Notes: generated by a model from the letters alone, not told the origin. Positions 41,551-50,430 are shown, numbered from the stretch's first letter. The stretch is 64,000 bases of DNA from Herbiconiux sp. VKM Ac-1786 (GCF_015350805.1 NZ_JADKSG010000002.1:248001-312000), one strand, 5' to 3'. A program made the numbers and translations.

Positions 41551-42914
41551 AGCTGCGCGAACGCCTCGTCGATGACCGACAGCGCGTCGGCGATCAGCGC
41601 GTCGCTCGTGGCGAGCGACGGCAGGAAGCGCAGCACGTTGCCGTAGGTGCCGGCCGTAAGCACGAGCACGCCCCGCTGGGTCGCGTAAGACACGATCGCA
41701 TTGACGGCATCCGTGTTGGGGGCCTTCGTGGTCTCGGCGGTGCCGGGCTGCACGAGCTCGATCGCGATCATCGCGCCGATGCCGCGGATCTCGCCGATGA
41801 TGTCGTACTTCTTCTGCAGCGACGTGAGGCCGCCGACCAGAGCGGTCTCGATGCGGGCCGCCTCGGCGAGCAGGTCGTTCGACTCGATCGACTCGAACAC
41901 GGCCACCGCGGCGGCCGCTGCGACGGGGTTGCCGCCGAAGGTGCCGCCGAGGCCGCCGGGCTGGGCGGAGTCCATGATCTCGGCGCGGCCGGTGACGCCG
42001 GCGAGCGGCAGGCCGCCCGCGATGCCCTTGGCCGAGAGCACCATGTCGGGCACGAGGCCGAAGTGGGTGCTCGCGAAGTACTCACCCGTGCGGGCCATGC
42101 CCGACTGGATCTCGTCGGCGATGAAGACGATGCCCTCGGCGGTGCACCACTCCTGGAGCGCGGTGAGGTAGCCCTCGGCCGGCACGACGAAGCCGCCCTC
42201 GCCCTGGATCGGCTCGACCACGAGGCAGGCCAGGTCGGCGGCGCCCACCGTCTTCTCGAGGTAGGCGATGGTGCGGGCCGCCGCCTCGGCGCCCGAGAGG
42301 CCGTCGTGGTAGGGGTAGGAGTTCGGCGCACGGTAGACGTCGCCGGCGAAGGGCCCGAAGCCGGTGGCGTAGGGCGAGGCCTTGTAGTTCATGGCCATCG
42401 TGAGGTTGGTGCGGCCGTGGTAGGCGTGCTCGAGCACCGCGACGCCGTTGCGGCCGGTGTGCTTGCGGGCGATCTTGACGCCGTTCTCGACGGCCTCCGC
42501 GCCCGAGTTCACGAGCACGGTGCGCTTGGCGAAGTCGCCGGGGGTGTGCTGGGCGAGCAGCTCGGCGACCCGCACGTACTCCTCGTAGGGCGTGATGGTG
42601 AACAGCGTGTGCGTCACGTCCTGCAGCTGGGCCGCGGCGGCCGCGACGACCGAGGCCTCGGTGTGGCCGATCGTGGTGACGCCGATGCCGGCGCCGAGGT
42701 CGATGAACTGGTTGCCGTCGACGTCGACCAGGATGGCGCCGTTCGCCTTCGCGATGTACACCGGCAGCGCGCTCGACACACCGGGCGGCACGACCTCCAG
42801 GCGTCGCCGGTGCAGCTCCTCCGACTTCGGGCCGGGAACGGCGGTGACGATCTTCCGCTCCTGGGGGACCGTGTAGACGGGGGTGGCGACGGGGGTGTCG
42901 AGGATGTCAGTCAT
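41547..42914 (-). CDS. gabT: 4-aminobutyrate aminotransferase
   Basis: A 455-residue class III transaminase close to GabT: LVNSGAEAVENGVKIARKHTGRNGV for PLP binding, LACLVVEPIQGEGGF, FIADEIQSGMARTGEYFA with the cofactor Asp, and LSAKGIAGGLPLAGVTG with the Schiff-base Lys. It converts GABA and 2-oxoglutarate to succinate semialdehyde and glutamate, the step after putrescine oxidation. GGAGG lies five bases before ATG 42914. It sits convergent to the potDABC operon, which fits polyamine-to-GABA use, and overlaps the asparaginase start. No succinate-semialdehyde dehydrogenase is adjacent. Confidence 0.9.
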   Translation of the reverse strand: MTDILDTPVATPVYTVPQERKIVTAVPGPKSEELHRRRLEVVPPGVSSALPVYIAKANGAILVDVDGNQFIDLGAGIGVTTIGHTEASVVAAAAAQLQDVTHTLFTITPYEEYVRVAELLAQHTPGDFAKRTVLVNSGAEAVENGVKIARKHTGRNGVAVLEHAYHGRTNLTMAMNYKASPYATGFGPFAGDVYRAPNSYPYHDGLSGAEAAARTIAYLEKTVGAADLACLVVEPIQGEGGFVVPAEGYLTALQEWCTAEGIVFIADEIQSGMARTGEYFASTHFGLVPDMVLSAKGIAGGLPLAGVTGRAEIMDSAQPGGLGGTFGGNPVAAAAAVAVFESIESNDLLAEAARIETALVGGLTSLQKKYDIIGEIRGIGAMIAIELVQPGTAETTKAPNTDAVNAIVSYATQRGVLVLTAGTYGNVLRFLPSLATSDALIADALSVIDEAFAQL

Positions 42915-42966
42915 AGTCCTCCGAGTTTAGGCCAGCCTTCCTGTGGCCCCGCGCTAGCATGGCCGG

Positions 42967-43434
42967 GTGAATCGTGAGCATCACTACAGCGTCGATGTCG
43001 CCTGGCTTGGCAATCGCGGCACCGGCACGAGGGGCTACCGCGAGTACGGCCGGCAGAGCGTCGTCACGGCCGCCGGCAAGCACGAGCTCGAGACCTCGGC
43101 CGACCGCACCTTCCACGGCGACGCCGACCGCTGGAACCCCGAGGAGCTGCTGCTCGCCGCCCTCGCCGAGTGCCACATGCTCTCCTTCCTCCACGTCGCG
43201 GTGAAGCACGGGGTGGTCGTCACCGACTACACGGATGCCGCCCGGGGCACCATGGAGCAGCAGGGCGACGGGGGCCGGTTCACCTCCGTCACGCTGCACC
43301 CCGTCGTCACCGTCTCGGCGCCGCTCGACGACGAGCTGTTCGCGACCCTGCATCACGAGGCGGGCGAGGCGTGCTTCATCGCCAACTCGGTGAACTTCCC
43401 GGTGCGGCACGAGCCGCGCCTCGTCGTCGGCTGA
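42967..43434 (+). CDS. OsmC/Ohr family peroxidase-like protein
   Basis: A 155-residue OsmC-family protein. The two reactive cysteines sit in AECHMLSFLH and EACFIANSVNFPV, the arrangement needed for thiol-dependent reduction of organic hydroperoxides. The N-terminus (YSVDVAWLGNRGTGTRGYREYG) matches the OsmC subgroup rather than Ohr. The GTG start 42967 has a poor ribosome site; it lies 52 bp from the divergent gabT start. The small gene at 43448 follows after 13 bp. Confidence 0.9.
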   Translation: MNREHHYSVDVAWLGNRGTGTRGYREYGRQSVVTAAGKHELETSADRTFHGDADRWNPEELLLAALAECHMLSFLHVAVKHGVVVTDYTDAARGTMEQQGDGGRFTSVTLHPVVTVSAPLDDELFATLHHEAGEACFIANSVNFPVRHEPRLVVG

Positions 43435-43447
43435 TCGTCCCGCGGGC

Positions 43448-43852
43448 ATGAGCGGCGGGGATGCGGTGCACCTCGTCCTGGTCGGGCGCACGCTCCGGGG
43501 GACTCTCGGGGAGGAGTTCCGGGCGGAGGCTCTGGCTCTGGTGGGCGCTACGGCCGATGCGGCCTCGGCCATCAGCCGGACGGTGGAGCTGACGGCGGTC
43601 GCGGTGAGTTCCGTCGGGGCGGTGCGGGTGGGGGCGTCGATCGCCGATCCGGCGTTTCCGGGTGGCGGTGCGGGTGCTGAGCCGGTTCGGGAGGGGTGGC
43701 AGCGGTTCGTCGTCGCAGTGGACGAGGTGGCGGGCATCCGGCCGCTCGTCGGGCCACCGGGAGTGGACCTCGCGCGCACGGTGACGGTGGACGTCGCGGC
43801 GCCCGATGGCGTGTGGCCTGGGCTCGAGGTGCACGTCGTTGAGCGGGGCTAG
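43448..43852 (+). CDS. Small hypothetical protein (134 aa)
   Basis: Not a family I recognise. The 134-residue product is Ala/Val/Gly-rich, acidic, without signal peptide or membrane helix, with alternating short hydrophobic strands (VHLVLVGRTL, ELTAVAVSSVGAVRVGASI, WQRFVVAVDEVAG, TVTVDVAAPDG), suggesting a small beta-rich fold. It follows the OsmC gene by 13 bp and its stop overlaps the convergent GH76 stop by 4 bp. It is called because it fills the space between two real genes and has codon use like its neighbours. Confidence 0.6.
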   Translation: MSGGDAVHLVLVGRTLRGTLGEEFRAEALALVGATADAASAISRTVELTAVAVSSVGAVRVGASIADPAFPGGGAGAEPVREGWQRFVVAVDEVAGIRPLVGPPGVDLARTVTVDVAAPDGVWPGLEVHVVERG

Positions 43853-44988
43853 GCCGGGGCTCGAGTCATCCGATCCAGGCGCCAGCGCGCCTCGAGCGCG
43901 AGGGTGGCCGCGAGCTGGGTGGAGAGGAACGTCGCCGGTGGGGCCGGGCGGCTCCAGTCGTCGCCCACGCGGCCGGTTCTTGCTGCCGATTGGGTGCGGA
44001 TCAGGGCATCCGTCGACCCGGCGATGAAGAGTGTGAGAGCCTCTCGGTCTGGCCCGGCAGGCAGCGCGGCAGCCACCTCGGCCAGGTAGCGGATGTGAAT
44101 GCCCTTGAAGAGGCCGGCGTCGCCTCCGCCGGCGTGGTCGGCGCGGGCCGTCTCGCCCTCGACGAGACCGTGCGGGGCCAGGTGGGGGAGCGCGGCGCGG
44201 GCGATCCGGGCTGCGGCGGCGGGAGCATCCGGAACCCAGGCCCGCTCGAGGATCGCCGCGGCGACCACGCCCTGGTTGTAGCTGAAGACCCACTCGGCGT
44301 CGACGCGGTGGTCGCCCTCGCGATTGACGCCGTCGAGCACGGTGCCGTCGGCGGCGACGAGGCGCTGCTCGAGCCAGCCGACGGTCTCGTCGGCGGCGTC
44401 GCGATAGCGCGGCTCACCGGTGCGGGCGTGCAGTCGGGCCGAGGCGAGGGCGAAGGTGCCGTTGCTGGGTGCGTTCTTGTAGGCGGGCTGCTGTTCGCGC
44501 CAGGCGACGCTCGGGCCCTCTCGGTCGTTCCAGCCACGGGTGCGGATGCGCTGCCAGAGCGCCTCGGCGTCGCGGAGGTGCCGCGGGTCGGCGGTGGCGT
44601 CGAAGAGGCCGATCAGGGCGAGGGTCAGCCAGCCCATGTCGTCGAAGTAGTCGTTGGCGAGGCCGCGGTTGCGGACCCTCAGCAGGCGCAGCACGCTCTC
44701 GGCCTGGCGCAGGCGGTGCTCGTCGCCGGTGCGGTGGAAGGCGTCGAGGCGGGCGTCGATCAGGTGGGAGAGCCACCAGTGGTTGAGGGGGAGCAGCTGC
44801 GGGAGGCGGCGGAGGCTCGGCGGGGCGACGTTCAGGGCGGCGCCGGGGAGCAGGCCGAGCGTGAAGGTGCGGTCGAGCGTGCGCTGAGCCCGCTCGGCGG
44901 CGGCGTGCACGGCTGCTGCCCGCTCGGCGGCGGCGTGCACCGCTGCTGCCCGCTCGGCTGCGGCGCGCGTCTGCTCCTGCACAGCCAC
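43849..44988 (-). CDS. Glycoside hydrolase family 76 protein
   Basis: A 379-residue protein with the (alpha/alpha)6-barrel pattern of GH76 endo-alpha-1,6-mannanases: DYFDDMGWL with the paired catalytic Asp residues, KNAPSNGTFALASARL, VFSYNQGVVAAAILE and FKGIHIRYLAEV. Bacterial GH76 enzymes cut alpha-1,6-mannan backbones such as fungal or mycobacterial mannans. There is no signal peptide, so it would act inside the cell or be exported atypically. The first 33 residues consist of a tandem repeat (AAAVHAAAER), encoded by 30-bp units at 44891-44970, which looks like a recent expansion; the true start could be lower. It may be a trimming enzyme for imported oligosaccharides. Confidence 0.83.
   Translation of the reverse strand: MAVQEQTRAAAERAAAVHAAAERAAAVHAAAERAQRTLDRTFTLGLLPGAALNVAPPSLRRLPQLLPLNHWWLSHLIDARLDAFHRTGDEHRLRQAESVLRLLRVRNRGLANDYFDDMGWLTLALIGLFDATADPRHLRDAEALWQRIRTRGWNDREGPSVAWREQQPAYKNAPSNGTFALASARLHARTGEPRYRDAADETVGWLEQRLVAADGTVLDGVNREGDHRVDAEWVFSYNQGVVAAAILERAWVPDAPAAAARIARAALPHLAPHGLVEGETARADHAGGGDAGLFKGIHIRYLAEVAAALPAGPDREALTLFIAGSTDALIRTQSAARTGRVGDDWSRPAPPATFLSTQLAATLALEARWRLDRMTRAPA
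44891..44970. repeat. 30-bp tandem repeat in the GH76 N-terminus
   Basis: Units at 44891-44920 and 44921-44950 differ at one base (CGCTCGGCGGCGGCGTGCAC start); a partial diverged third unit starts at 44951. In frame, it adds ten residues per copy to the N-terminus. Confidence 0.85.
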
Positions 44989-45061
44989 ACCCTACGGCGG
45001 ATCGGTGCACATTCGACATCCTGCTGTCGTCGCGCGGGCACGGATGCACGAGACTGAGCAG

Positions 45062-46594
45062 ATGGCCGAGAAGATGTCCTCCCCGCAGCGCCTCGTGCTG
45101 ATCGTGGCGATCCTGAGCGCGTTCATCTCGTTCCTCGACGCCACGGTCATCAACGTCGCCCTGCCCGCCATCAGTCGTGAGCTCGGGGGCGAGCTGTCGT
45201 CGCAGCAGTGGGTGGTCGACGCCTATCTGATCACGCTCGGCGCAGTCATCCTGCTGGCCGGGTCGCTGAGCGACGTGTTCGGCCGCAAGCGGGTGCTGCT
45301 CGTCGGGCTGATCGGCTTCGGGATGACGTCGCTCGCGTGCGCCTTCGCGCCCACCATCGAGTTCCTGATCGTGTCGCGCGGGCTGCAGGGCGTCGCCGGG
45401 GCGCTTCTCGTGCCCTCCTCGCTCGCCCTGATCCTGGCGAACTTCAGCGGGGCGGCGCAGAGCCGCGCCATCGGCACCTGGACGGCGTTCACCAGCGTCG
45501 CGAACATCGCCGGGCCGATCCTCGGCGGGGTGCTCGTCGACCAGCTGTCCTGGCGGCTCGTGTTCGGCATCAACGTGCTGCCGATCGTCGTCGCCGTGTT
45601 CCTCGTGGCGCGGCTGCCGCGCGACGCGCATCACGCCACCGGGGCGCGCATCGACGTGCTCGGTGCGGTGCTCGGCATCCTCGGTCTCGGGCTGCCGGTG
45701 TTCGCCCTGATCGAGCAGGCCAACTTCGGCTGGGGCTCGCCCGTCGTGCTCGTGCCGCTCGTCGTCGGGGTGCTCGCGTTCGCCGGGTTCCTCGTGAACG
45801 AGCGGCTCGCGAAGCAGCCGATGCTGCCGCTCGCGCTGTTCCGGGTGCGCAACTTCTCGGTCGGCAACATCTCGACCTTCCTCATCTACGGAGCACTGTC
45901 GCTCGGCTTCTTCAGCATCGCGGTGTTCCTGCAGCAGGTGGCCGGCTACAGCGCCACCGAGGCGGGCTTCGCGATGATCCCGACGAGCCTGCTGCTCATC
46001 GCGCTCTCCTCGCTGTTCGGGCGGCTGTCGGGGCGCATCGGGCCGCGGCTGTTCATGACGGTGGGCCCGATCCTCGCGGGTGCCGGCTTCCTGCTGATGC
46101 TCCGGGTCGACGAGAGTGCCGACTACCTCACGCAGGTGCTGCCCGCGGTCATCGTGTTCGGGCTCGGCATGTCGATCACCGTCGCCCCGCTCACCGCGGC
46201 CATCCTCGGCGCCATCGACCCGGCGCGCTCGGGCATCGCCTCGGCGGTCAACAACGCGGTCTCGCGGGTCGCGGGCCTGATCGCGGTGGCGCTCGCGAGC
46301 CTCATCGCGGGCACGGCCGTGCTCGACCTCGAGGGCTTCCACCGCGTCGTCCTCGTCACGGCGATCTTCTTCGTGGCGGGCGGCCTCGTCTCCCTCGCCG
46401 GCATCCAGAACCCCAAGCGCGCCGCCCCCACCCCGGGTGTGTCGGCGCCCACCCCGGGTGTTTCGGCGCCCACCCCGGGTGTTTCGGCGCCCACCCCGGG
46501 TGGGCCGGCGCCCGCCCCGAGCGCGCCGGCGCCCACCCCCGCCGCGCCCACGTCGTCGCCGGCCGCCCCCGCCCCCGGCAGCCCCGCCGGCTGA
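45062..46594 (+). CDS. MFS exporter, DHA2 family (EmrB/QacA-type)
   Basis: A 510-residue multidrug-type transporter with about 14 predicted helices. Motif C-like FLDATVINVALPAI near the N-terminus, WVVDAYLITLGAVILLAGSLSDVFGRKRVLL (motif A) and GPILGGVLVDQLSWRLVFGIN are typical of DHA2 drug:H+ antiporters. The last 50 residues are a cytoplasmic tail made of SAPTPGV repeats, encoded by 21-bp tandem units. ATG 45062 is the preferred start because it places the first helix correctly; earlier in-frame ATGs at 45005 and 45044 also exist and none has a clear ribosome site. Substrate unknown. Confidence 0.88.
   Translation: MAEKMSSPQRLVLIVAILSAFISFLDATVINVALPAISRELGGELSSQQWVVDAYLITLGAVILLAGSLSDVFGRKRVLLVGLIGFGMTSLACAFAPTIEFLIVSRGLQGVAGALLVPSSLALILANFSGAAQSRAIGTWTAFTSVANIAGPILGGVLVDQLSWRLVFGINVLPIVVAVFLVARLPRDAHHATGARIDVLGAVLGILGLGLPVFALIEQANFGWGSPVVLVPLVVGVLAFAGFLVNERLAKQPMLPLALFRVRNFSVGNISTFLIYGALSLGFFSIAVFLQQVAGYSATEAGFAMIPTSLLLIALSSLFGRLSGRIGPRLFMTVGPILAGAGFLLMLRVDESADYLTQVLPAVIVFGLGMSITVAPLTAAILGAIDPARSGIASAVNNAVSRVAGLIAVALASLIAGTAVLDLEGFHRVVLVTAIFFVAGGLVSLAGIQNPKRAAPTPGVSAPTPGVSAPTPGVSAPTPGGPAPAPSAPAPTPAAPTSSPAAPAPGSPAG
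46427..46531. repeat. 21-bp tandem repeat in the MFS tail
   Basis: Five in-frame 21-bp units (46427-46447, -46468, -46489, -46510, -46531; consensus CCCACCCCGGGTGTTTCGGCG), the last two diverged. Each encodes P-T-P-G-V-S-A or a variant. Confidence 0.9.
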
Positions 46595-46676
46595 GGCGCT
46601 CCCAGCGCGTCACCAGCTTGCTGCAAGGCGGCTGGGCGAGACTGGGCGCTTCCCCCCACTGTCACGAAGAGGACTC

Positions 46677-47660
46677 ATGCGCTCACTCCCGGCCTTCGCC
46701 GCCGCAGCCGTCGCCGCCACGCTCCTGCTGGCCGGCTGCTCGGCCTCGACCCCCTCGACCGACGACGCGACCTCGTCCCCGGCCGCCGACGCCGTCCAGT
46801 GCGCCACCGACGGCAGCGCCTCGAAGGCCGTCACCGTCACCGGCGACTTCGGCGCCCTGCCCACCACGAGCTTCACCGGCCCGCTGAACGTCGACACCAC
46901 CGAGCGCACCGTCGCCATCGAGGGTGACGGCGAGACCATCGACACGGGCATGACCGCCACCGTCGACTTCACCGTCTACAACGGCACCAGCGGCACCAAG
47001 GTCTTCTCCACCCTCGACGCGGGCGGCACCGCGCTGCAGCTCAGCACCGACGACAAGCAGTACATCCCGGGCCTTTTGAAGGCCGTGCTCTGCAGCACGG
47101 TCGGCTCGCGCGTCGTCGCGGTCATCCCGCCGGCCGAGGCGTTCGGTGACCAGGGCAACGAGTCGCTCGGCGTCGCGGCGACCGACTCGCTCGTCATGGT
47201 GGCCGACGTCGAGGCGATCATCCCCGACCGCGCGAACGGCGTCGACCAGCCTGCGCAGGACGGCTTCCCGACCGTCGAACTCGCCGACGACGGCGCCCCG
47301 ACCGTCACGATCCCCGACGCCGACCCGCCGACCGACCTCCAGATGGAGACCCTGAAGAAGGGCGACGGCGCGGTCGTCGGCGACGGCGACAACGTCACCG
47401 TCCAGTACCAGGGCGTCATCTGGGGCACCGGCAAGGTCTTCGACCAGAGCTGGGGCACCGGCGGTCCGACCACGTTCCAGACCACGGGCGTCGTCAAGGG
47501 CTTCGCGGCGGCCCTCGTCGGCCAGACCGTCGGATCCCAGGTGCTCGTCGTGATCCCGCCGGAGCTCGGCTACGGCTCCGAGGGCAACACCGCCGCCGGC
47601 ATCTCGGGCACCGACACGCTCGTCTTCGTCGTCGACATCCTGGCGAGCGCCTCGGCCTAA
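46677..47660 (+). CDS. Lipoprotein with two FKBP-type peptidyl-prolyl isomerase domains
   Basis: A 327-residue exported foldase. The signal peptide ends in the lipobox LLLAGC, followed by a Ser/Thr-rich spacer. Two FKBP domains follow: the first (about 85-185) with YIPGLLKAV and RVVAVIPPAEAFGDQGN but a poorly conserved substrate loop; the second (about 215-325) with VTVQYQGVIWGTGKVFDQSW, VVKGFAAALVGQTVGSQVLVVIPPELGYG, close to active FKBPs. It would catalyse Xaa-Pro isomerisation in proteins outside the membrane. ATG 46677 has AGAGGA upstream. A hairpin terminator follows. Confidence 0.92.
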   Translation: MRSLPAFAAAAVAATLLLAGCSASTPSTDDATSSPAADAVQCATDGSASKAVTVTGDFGALPTTSFTGPLNVDTTERTVAIEGDGETIDTGMTATVDFTVYNGTSGTKVFSTLDAGGTALQLSTDDKQYIPGLLKAVLCSTVGSRVVAVIPPAEAFGDQGNESLGVAATDSLVMVADVEAIIPDRANGVDQPAQDGFPTVELADDGAPTVTIPDADPPTDLQMETLKKGDGAVVGDGDNVTVQYQGVIWGTGKVFDQSWGTGGPTTFQTTGVVKGFAAALVGQTVGSQVLVVIPPELGYGSEGNTAAGISGTDTLVFVVDILASASA

Positions 47661-47682
47661 CCCGCCGCAGCACCACCACCCC

Positions 47683-47716
47683 GACGGGGCCGACCTCCAC
47701 CGAGGCCGGCCCCGTC
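47683..47716 (+). terminator. Hairpin terminator after the FKBP gene
   Basis: GACGGGGCCG at 47683-47692 pairs perfectly with 47707-47716, extended by CCTC/GAGG inside, 22 bp after the FKBP stop. The rest of the 236-bp gap to dxr shows no gene. Confidence 0.6.
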
Positions 47717-47896
47717 CGCGTTCCACCCGGGGTGCCCGGCCATCCGGCACCTCTGCGACCGGTGGGCGTTCGCGCACGGGAGCCGGCCGCCGGACTGACC
47801 ACGCGCTCGGCACCTGCCGGGCGTGCGCGAAGGCCGCAGCCGGCCGGCCGGTCGCCGCCCCGAGCGCGGTTCGGGCGGATGCGAGATGATGGCGGG

Positions 47897-48982
47897 GTGA
47901 GACGCGTCATCATCCTCGGTTCCACCGGCTCCATCGGCGTTCAGGCGCTCGATGTGATCCGGGCCAATCCCGAGCGCTTCGAGGTGGTCGGCCTCGTCGC
48001 CGGATCCAACCGCACGGTGCTCGACGCCCAGGCCGCCGAGTTCGGCGTCGCCGACACCGGCCTCGGCGAGATCGAGGCCGAGCAGCTCGTACGCGACATC
48101 GACGCCGACGTCGTGCTGAACGGCATCACCGGCAGCGTCGGTCTCGGCCCCACCCTCGCCGCCCTCGAGAGCGGACGCACCCTCGCCCTCGCCAACAAGG
48201 AGAGCCTCATCGTCGGCGGCGACCTCGTGCGCGGCGCGGCGAGCCCGGGCCAGATCGTGCCCGTCGACTCCGAGCACTCCGCCATCGCGCAGGCCCTCCG
48301 CTCGGGCACCGCGGCCGAGGTCTCGCGCCTCGTCCTGACGGCCTCCGGCGGCCCCTTCCGCGGCCGCACCCGCGACCAGATGAAGGACGTCACGCCCGGC
48401 GAGGCCCTCGCCCACCCCACCTGGGACATGGGCCTCGTCGTCACCACCAACTCCGCCACCCTCGTGAACAAGGGCCTCGAGGTGATCGAGGCGCATCTGC
48501 TGTTCGACGTCGCCTACGCTGACATCGAGGTGACCGTGCACCCGCAGTCGGTCGTGCACTCGATGGTCGAGTTCGTCGACGGGTCGACCATCGCCCAGGC
48601 CTCACCCCCCGACATGCGCCTGCCGATCTCGCTCGGCCTCGACTGGCCGAACCGCGTCGCCGGCGTCGGCACCCCGCTGGACTGGACCGTCTCGCACGAC
48701 TGGACCTTCGCCCCGCTCGACGAGGTCGCCTTCCCCGCCGTCGCCCTGGCGAAGCAGGTCGGGCGCGCGGGCGGCAGCTTCCCGGCCGTGTTCAACGCGG
48801 CCAACGAGCAGGCGGTCGCGGCCTTCCACGCGGGGCGCATCGGCTTCCTCGACATCGTCGACACGGTGCAGCGCGTGGTCGACGCGCACGAGATGCCGGG
48901 CGAGGCGGTCACGCGGGAGTCGCTCGCCGAGTCCGAGCTCTGGGCGCGCGCCACCGCCGACCAGCTGATCGCCGCCCACTAG
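47897..48982 (+). CDS. dxr: 1-deoxy-D-xylulose-5-phosphate reductoisomerase
   Basis: A 361-residue DXR (IspC). The N-terminal NADPH-binding motif is GSTGSIGVQAL; metal and substrate residues lie in PVDSEHSAIAQ, SGGPFRG and GLEVIEAHLLF, followed by VHPQSVVHSMVEF and a C-terminal helical domain (NAANEQAVAAF). It converts DXP to MEP, the committed step of the MEP isoprenoid pathway. GTG 47897 is the start, giving the expected length. It heads a dxr-rseP-ispG cluster common in bacteria. Confidence 0.96.
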   Translation: MRRVIILGSTGSIGVQALDVIRANPERFEVVGLVAGSNRTVLDAQAAEFGVADTGLGEIEAEQLVRDIDADVVLNGITGSVGLGPTLAALESGRTLALANKESLIVGGDLVRGAASPGQIVPVDSEHSAIAQALRSGTAAEVSRLVLTASGGPFRGRTRDQMKDVTPGEALAHPTWDMGLVVTTNSATLVNKGLEVIEAHLLFDVAYADIEVTVHPQSVVHSMVEFVDGSTIAQASPPDMRLPISLGLDWPNRVAGVGTPLDWTVSHDWTFAPLDEVAFPAVALAKQVGRAGGSFPAVFNAANEQAVAAFHAGRIGFLDIVDTVQRVVDAHEMPGEAVTRESLAESELWARATADQLIAAH

Positions 48983-48992
48983 CGCCATCGGG

Positions 48993-49015
48993 CGCGCCCA
49001 GGTTCGCTGGGCGCG
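48993..49015 (+). terminator. Short hairpin after dxr
   Basis: An 8-bp stem (CGCGCCCA at 48993-49000 with 49008-49015) and 7-nt loop, 11 bp after the dxr stop and 79 bp before rseP. It may be an attenuating or weak terminator within the cluster. Confidence 0.4.
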
Positions 49016-49093
49016 ACGGGCGCGACGAGCGCGTCGAGCATCCGTTCAGCCAACGATCAGCGCCGCCATCGGGCCGGCGGGTAGTGTCCTCCT

Positions 49094-50425
49094 GTGGAAA
49101 CGGTCCTGCAGTTCATTCTCGGCGTGCTCATCATCGCCGTCGGGCTCGCCGTCTCCATCGGCCTGCACGAGGTCGGCCACCTGGTGCCCGCGAAGCTGTT
49201 CGGCATCAAGGTCACGCAGTACATGATCGGCTTCGGCCCCACCGTGTTCTCGCGCCGCCGCGGCGAGACCGAGTACGGCTTCAAGGCCATCCCGCTCGGC
49301 GGCTACATCTCGATGATCGGCATGTTCCCGCCGCGCCGCCAGGGCCAGAAGGCGGTGGCCAACAGCACGGGCTTCTTCCAGTCGATGGCTCAGGATGCGC
49401 GTGAGCAGTCCCAGCTCACCATCGGCATCGACGAGGACGACCGCGCCTTCTACCGCAAGCCGGTCTGGCAGCGCGTCATCGTGATGCTCGGCGGGCCGTT
49501 CATGAACCTCGTCCTCGCGGTGCTGTTCTTCTCGATCACGCTCGTCGGCTTCGGCACGGCCCAGTCCTCGACCACCATCGGAAGCGTGTCGGCCTGCGTG
49601 CTGCCCGCCACCAGCGAGCGCCAGACCTGCGAGACCGGCGACCAGCCCTCGCCCGGTGCCGCGGCCGGTCTCCAGCCGGGCGACACCCTCGTCAGCATCG
49701 ACGGCACCCCGATCGACACCTGGGAGCAGTCGACCGCGATCATCCGCGACGCCGCCGGCGAGACCCTCCCGGTCGTGGTCGAGCGCGACGGCGCCGAGCA
49801 GACCCTGAGCCTCACGCCGCTCCTCACCGAGCGCTACGTCTACGGCGACGACGGCAAGATCGCCACCGGCCCCGACGGCCAGAACCTCACCGAGGAGGTC
49901 GGCTTCGTCGGCATCGGCGCCGCGAGCGAGCTCGTGCCCCAGCCGATCACGGCGGTCCCGGCCTTCATCGGCGAGAACATCGGCCACACGGTCGCCCTCG
50001 TCGCGAACCTCCCGCAGCGCCTCTACGACGTCGCGCAGGCCGCCTTCGGCTCGGGCGAGCGCGACCCGAACGGTCCGATCAGCGTCGTCGGCGTCGGTCG
50101 CGTCGCGGGCGAGATCGCCTCGATCGACACGATCCCGCTCGCGTCGAAGGCCGCGAGCCTGCTCGGCCTCCTCGGTTCGCTGAACATCGCGCTGCTCGTG
50201 ATCAACCTCGTGCCGCTCACCCCGCTCGACGGCGGCCACGTCGTGTCAGCGCTCTGGGAGGGCATCCGCCGCTTCTTCGCCAAGCTCTTCAAGCGCCCCG
50301 ACCCGGGGCCGGTCGACGCGGCGAAGCTGATGCCGCTCACCTTCGCGGTCGTCATCCTGTTCGGCGGAATGACCGCGCTGTTGGTGTACGCCGACATCGT
50401 GAAGCCGATCGACCTCTTCGGCTGA
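49094..50425 (+). CDS. rseP: Site-2 membrane metalloprotease (RseP/Rip1 family)
   Basis: A 443-residue intramembrane zinc protease. Zinc motif HEVGH (His25-His29) lies in the first helix, the third zinc ligand is in NLVPLTPLDGGHV near residue 380, and a PDZ domain occupies the middle (PSPGAAAGLQPGDTLVSIDGTPIDTWEQ). These enzymes cut anti-sigma factors and other membrane proteins after a first cleavage; the mycobacterial orthologue is Rip1. GTG 49094 start. It sits between dxr and ispG as in most actinobacteria, probably co-regulated. Confidence 0.94.
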   Translation: METVLQFILGVLIIAVGLAVSIGLHEVGHLVPAKLFGIKVTQYMIGFGPTVFSRRRGETEYGFKAIPLGGYISMIGMFPPRRQGQKAVANSTGFFQSMAQDAREQSQLTIGIDEDDRAFYRKPVWQRVIVMLGGPFMNLVLAVLFFSITLVGFGTAQSSTTIGSVSACVLPATSERQTCETGDQPSPGAAAGLQPGDTLVSIDGTPIDTWEQSTAIIRDAAGETLPVVVERDGAEQTLSLTPLLTERYVYGDDGKIATGPDGQNLTEEVGFVGIGAASELVPQPITAVPAFIGENIGHTVALVANLPQRLYDVAQAAFGSGERDPNGPISVVGVGRVAGEIASIDTIPLASKAASLLGLLGSLNIALLVINLVPLTPLDGGHVVSALWEGIRRFFAKLFKRPDPGPVDAAKLMPLTFAVVILFGGMTALLVYADIVKPIDLFG

Positions 50426-50430
50426 CGGGC

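Noticed and set aside
43376-44293. Reverse-strand frame of 305 codons over the 134-residue gene and the GH76 end
   Set aside because: It is a different frame of the same strand as GH76, Arg/Pro/Ser-rich, with no family match; the GH76 frame has catalytic motifs.
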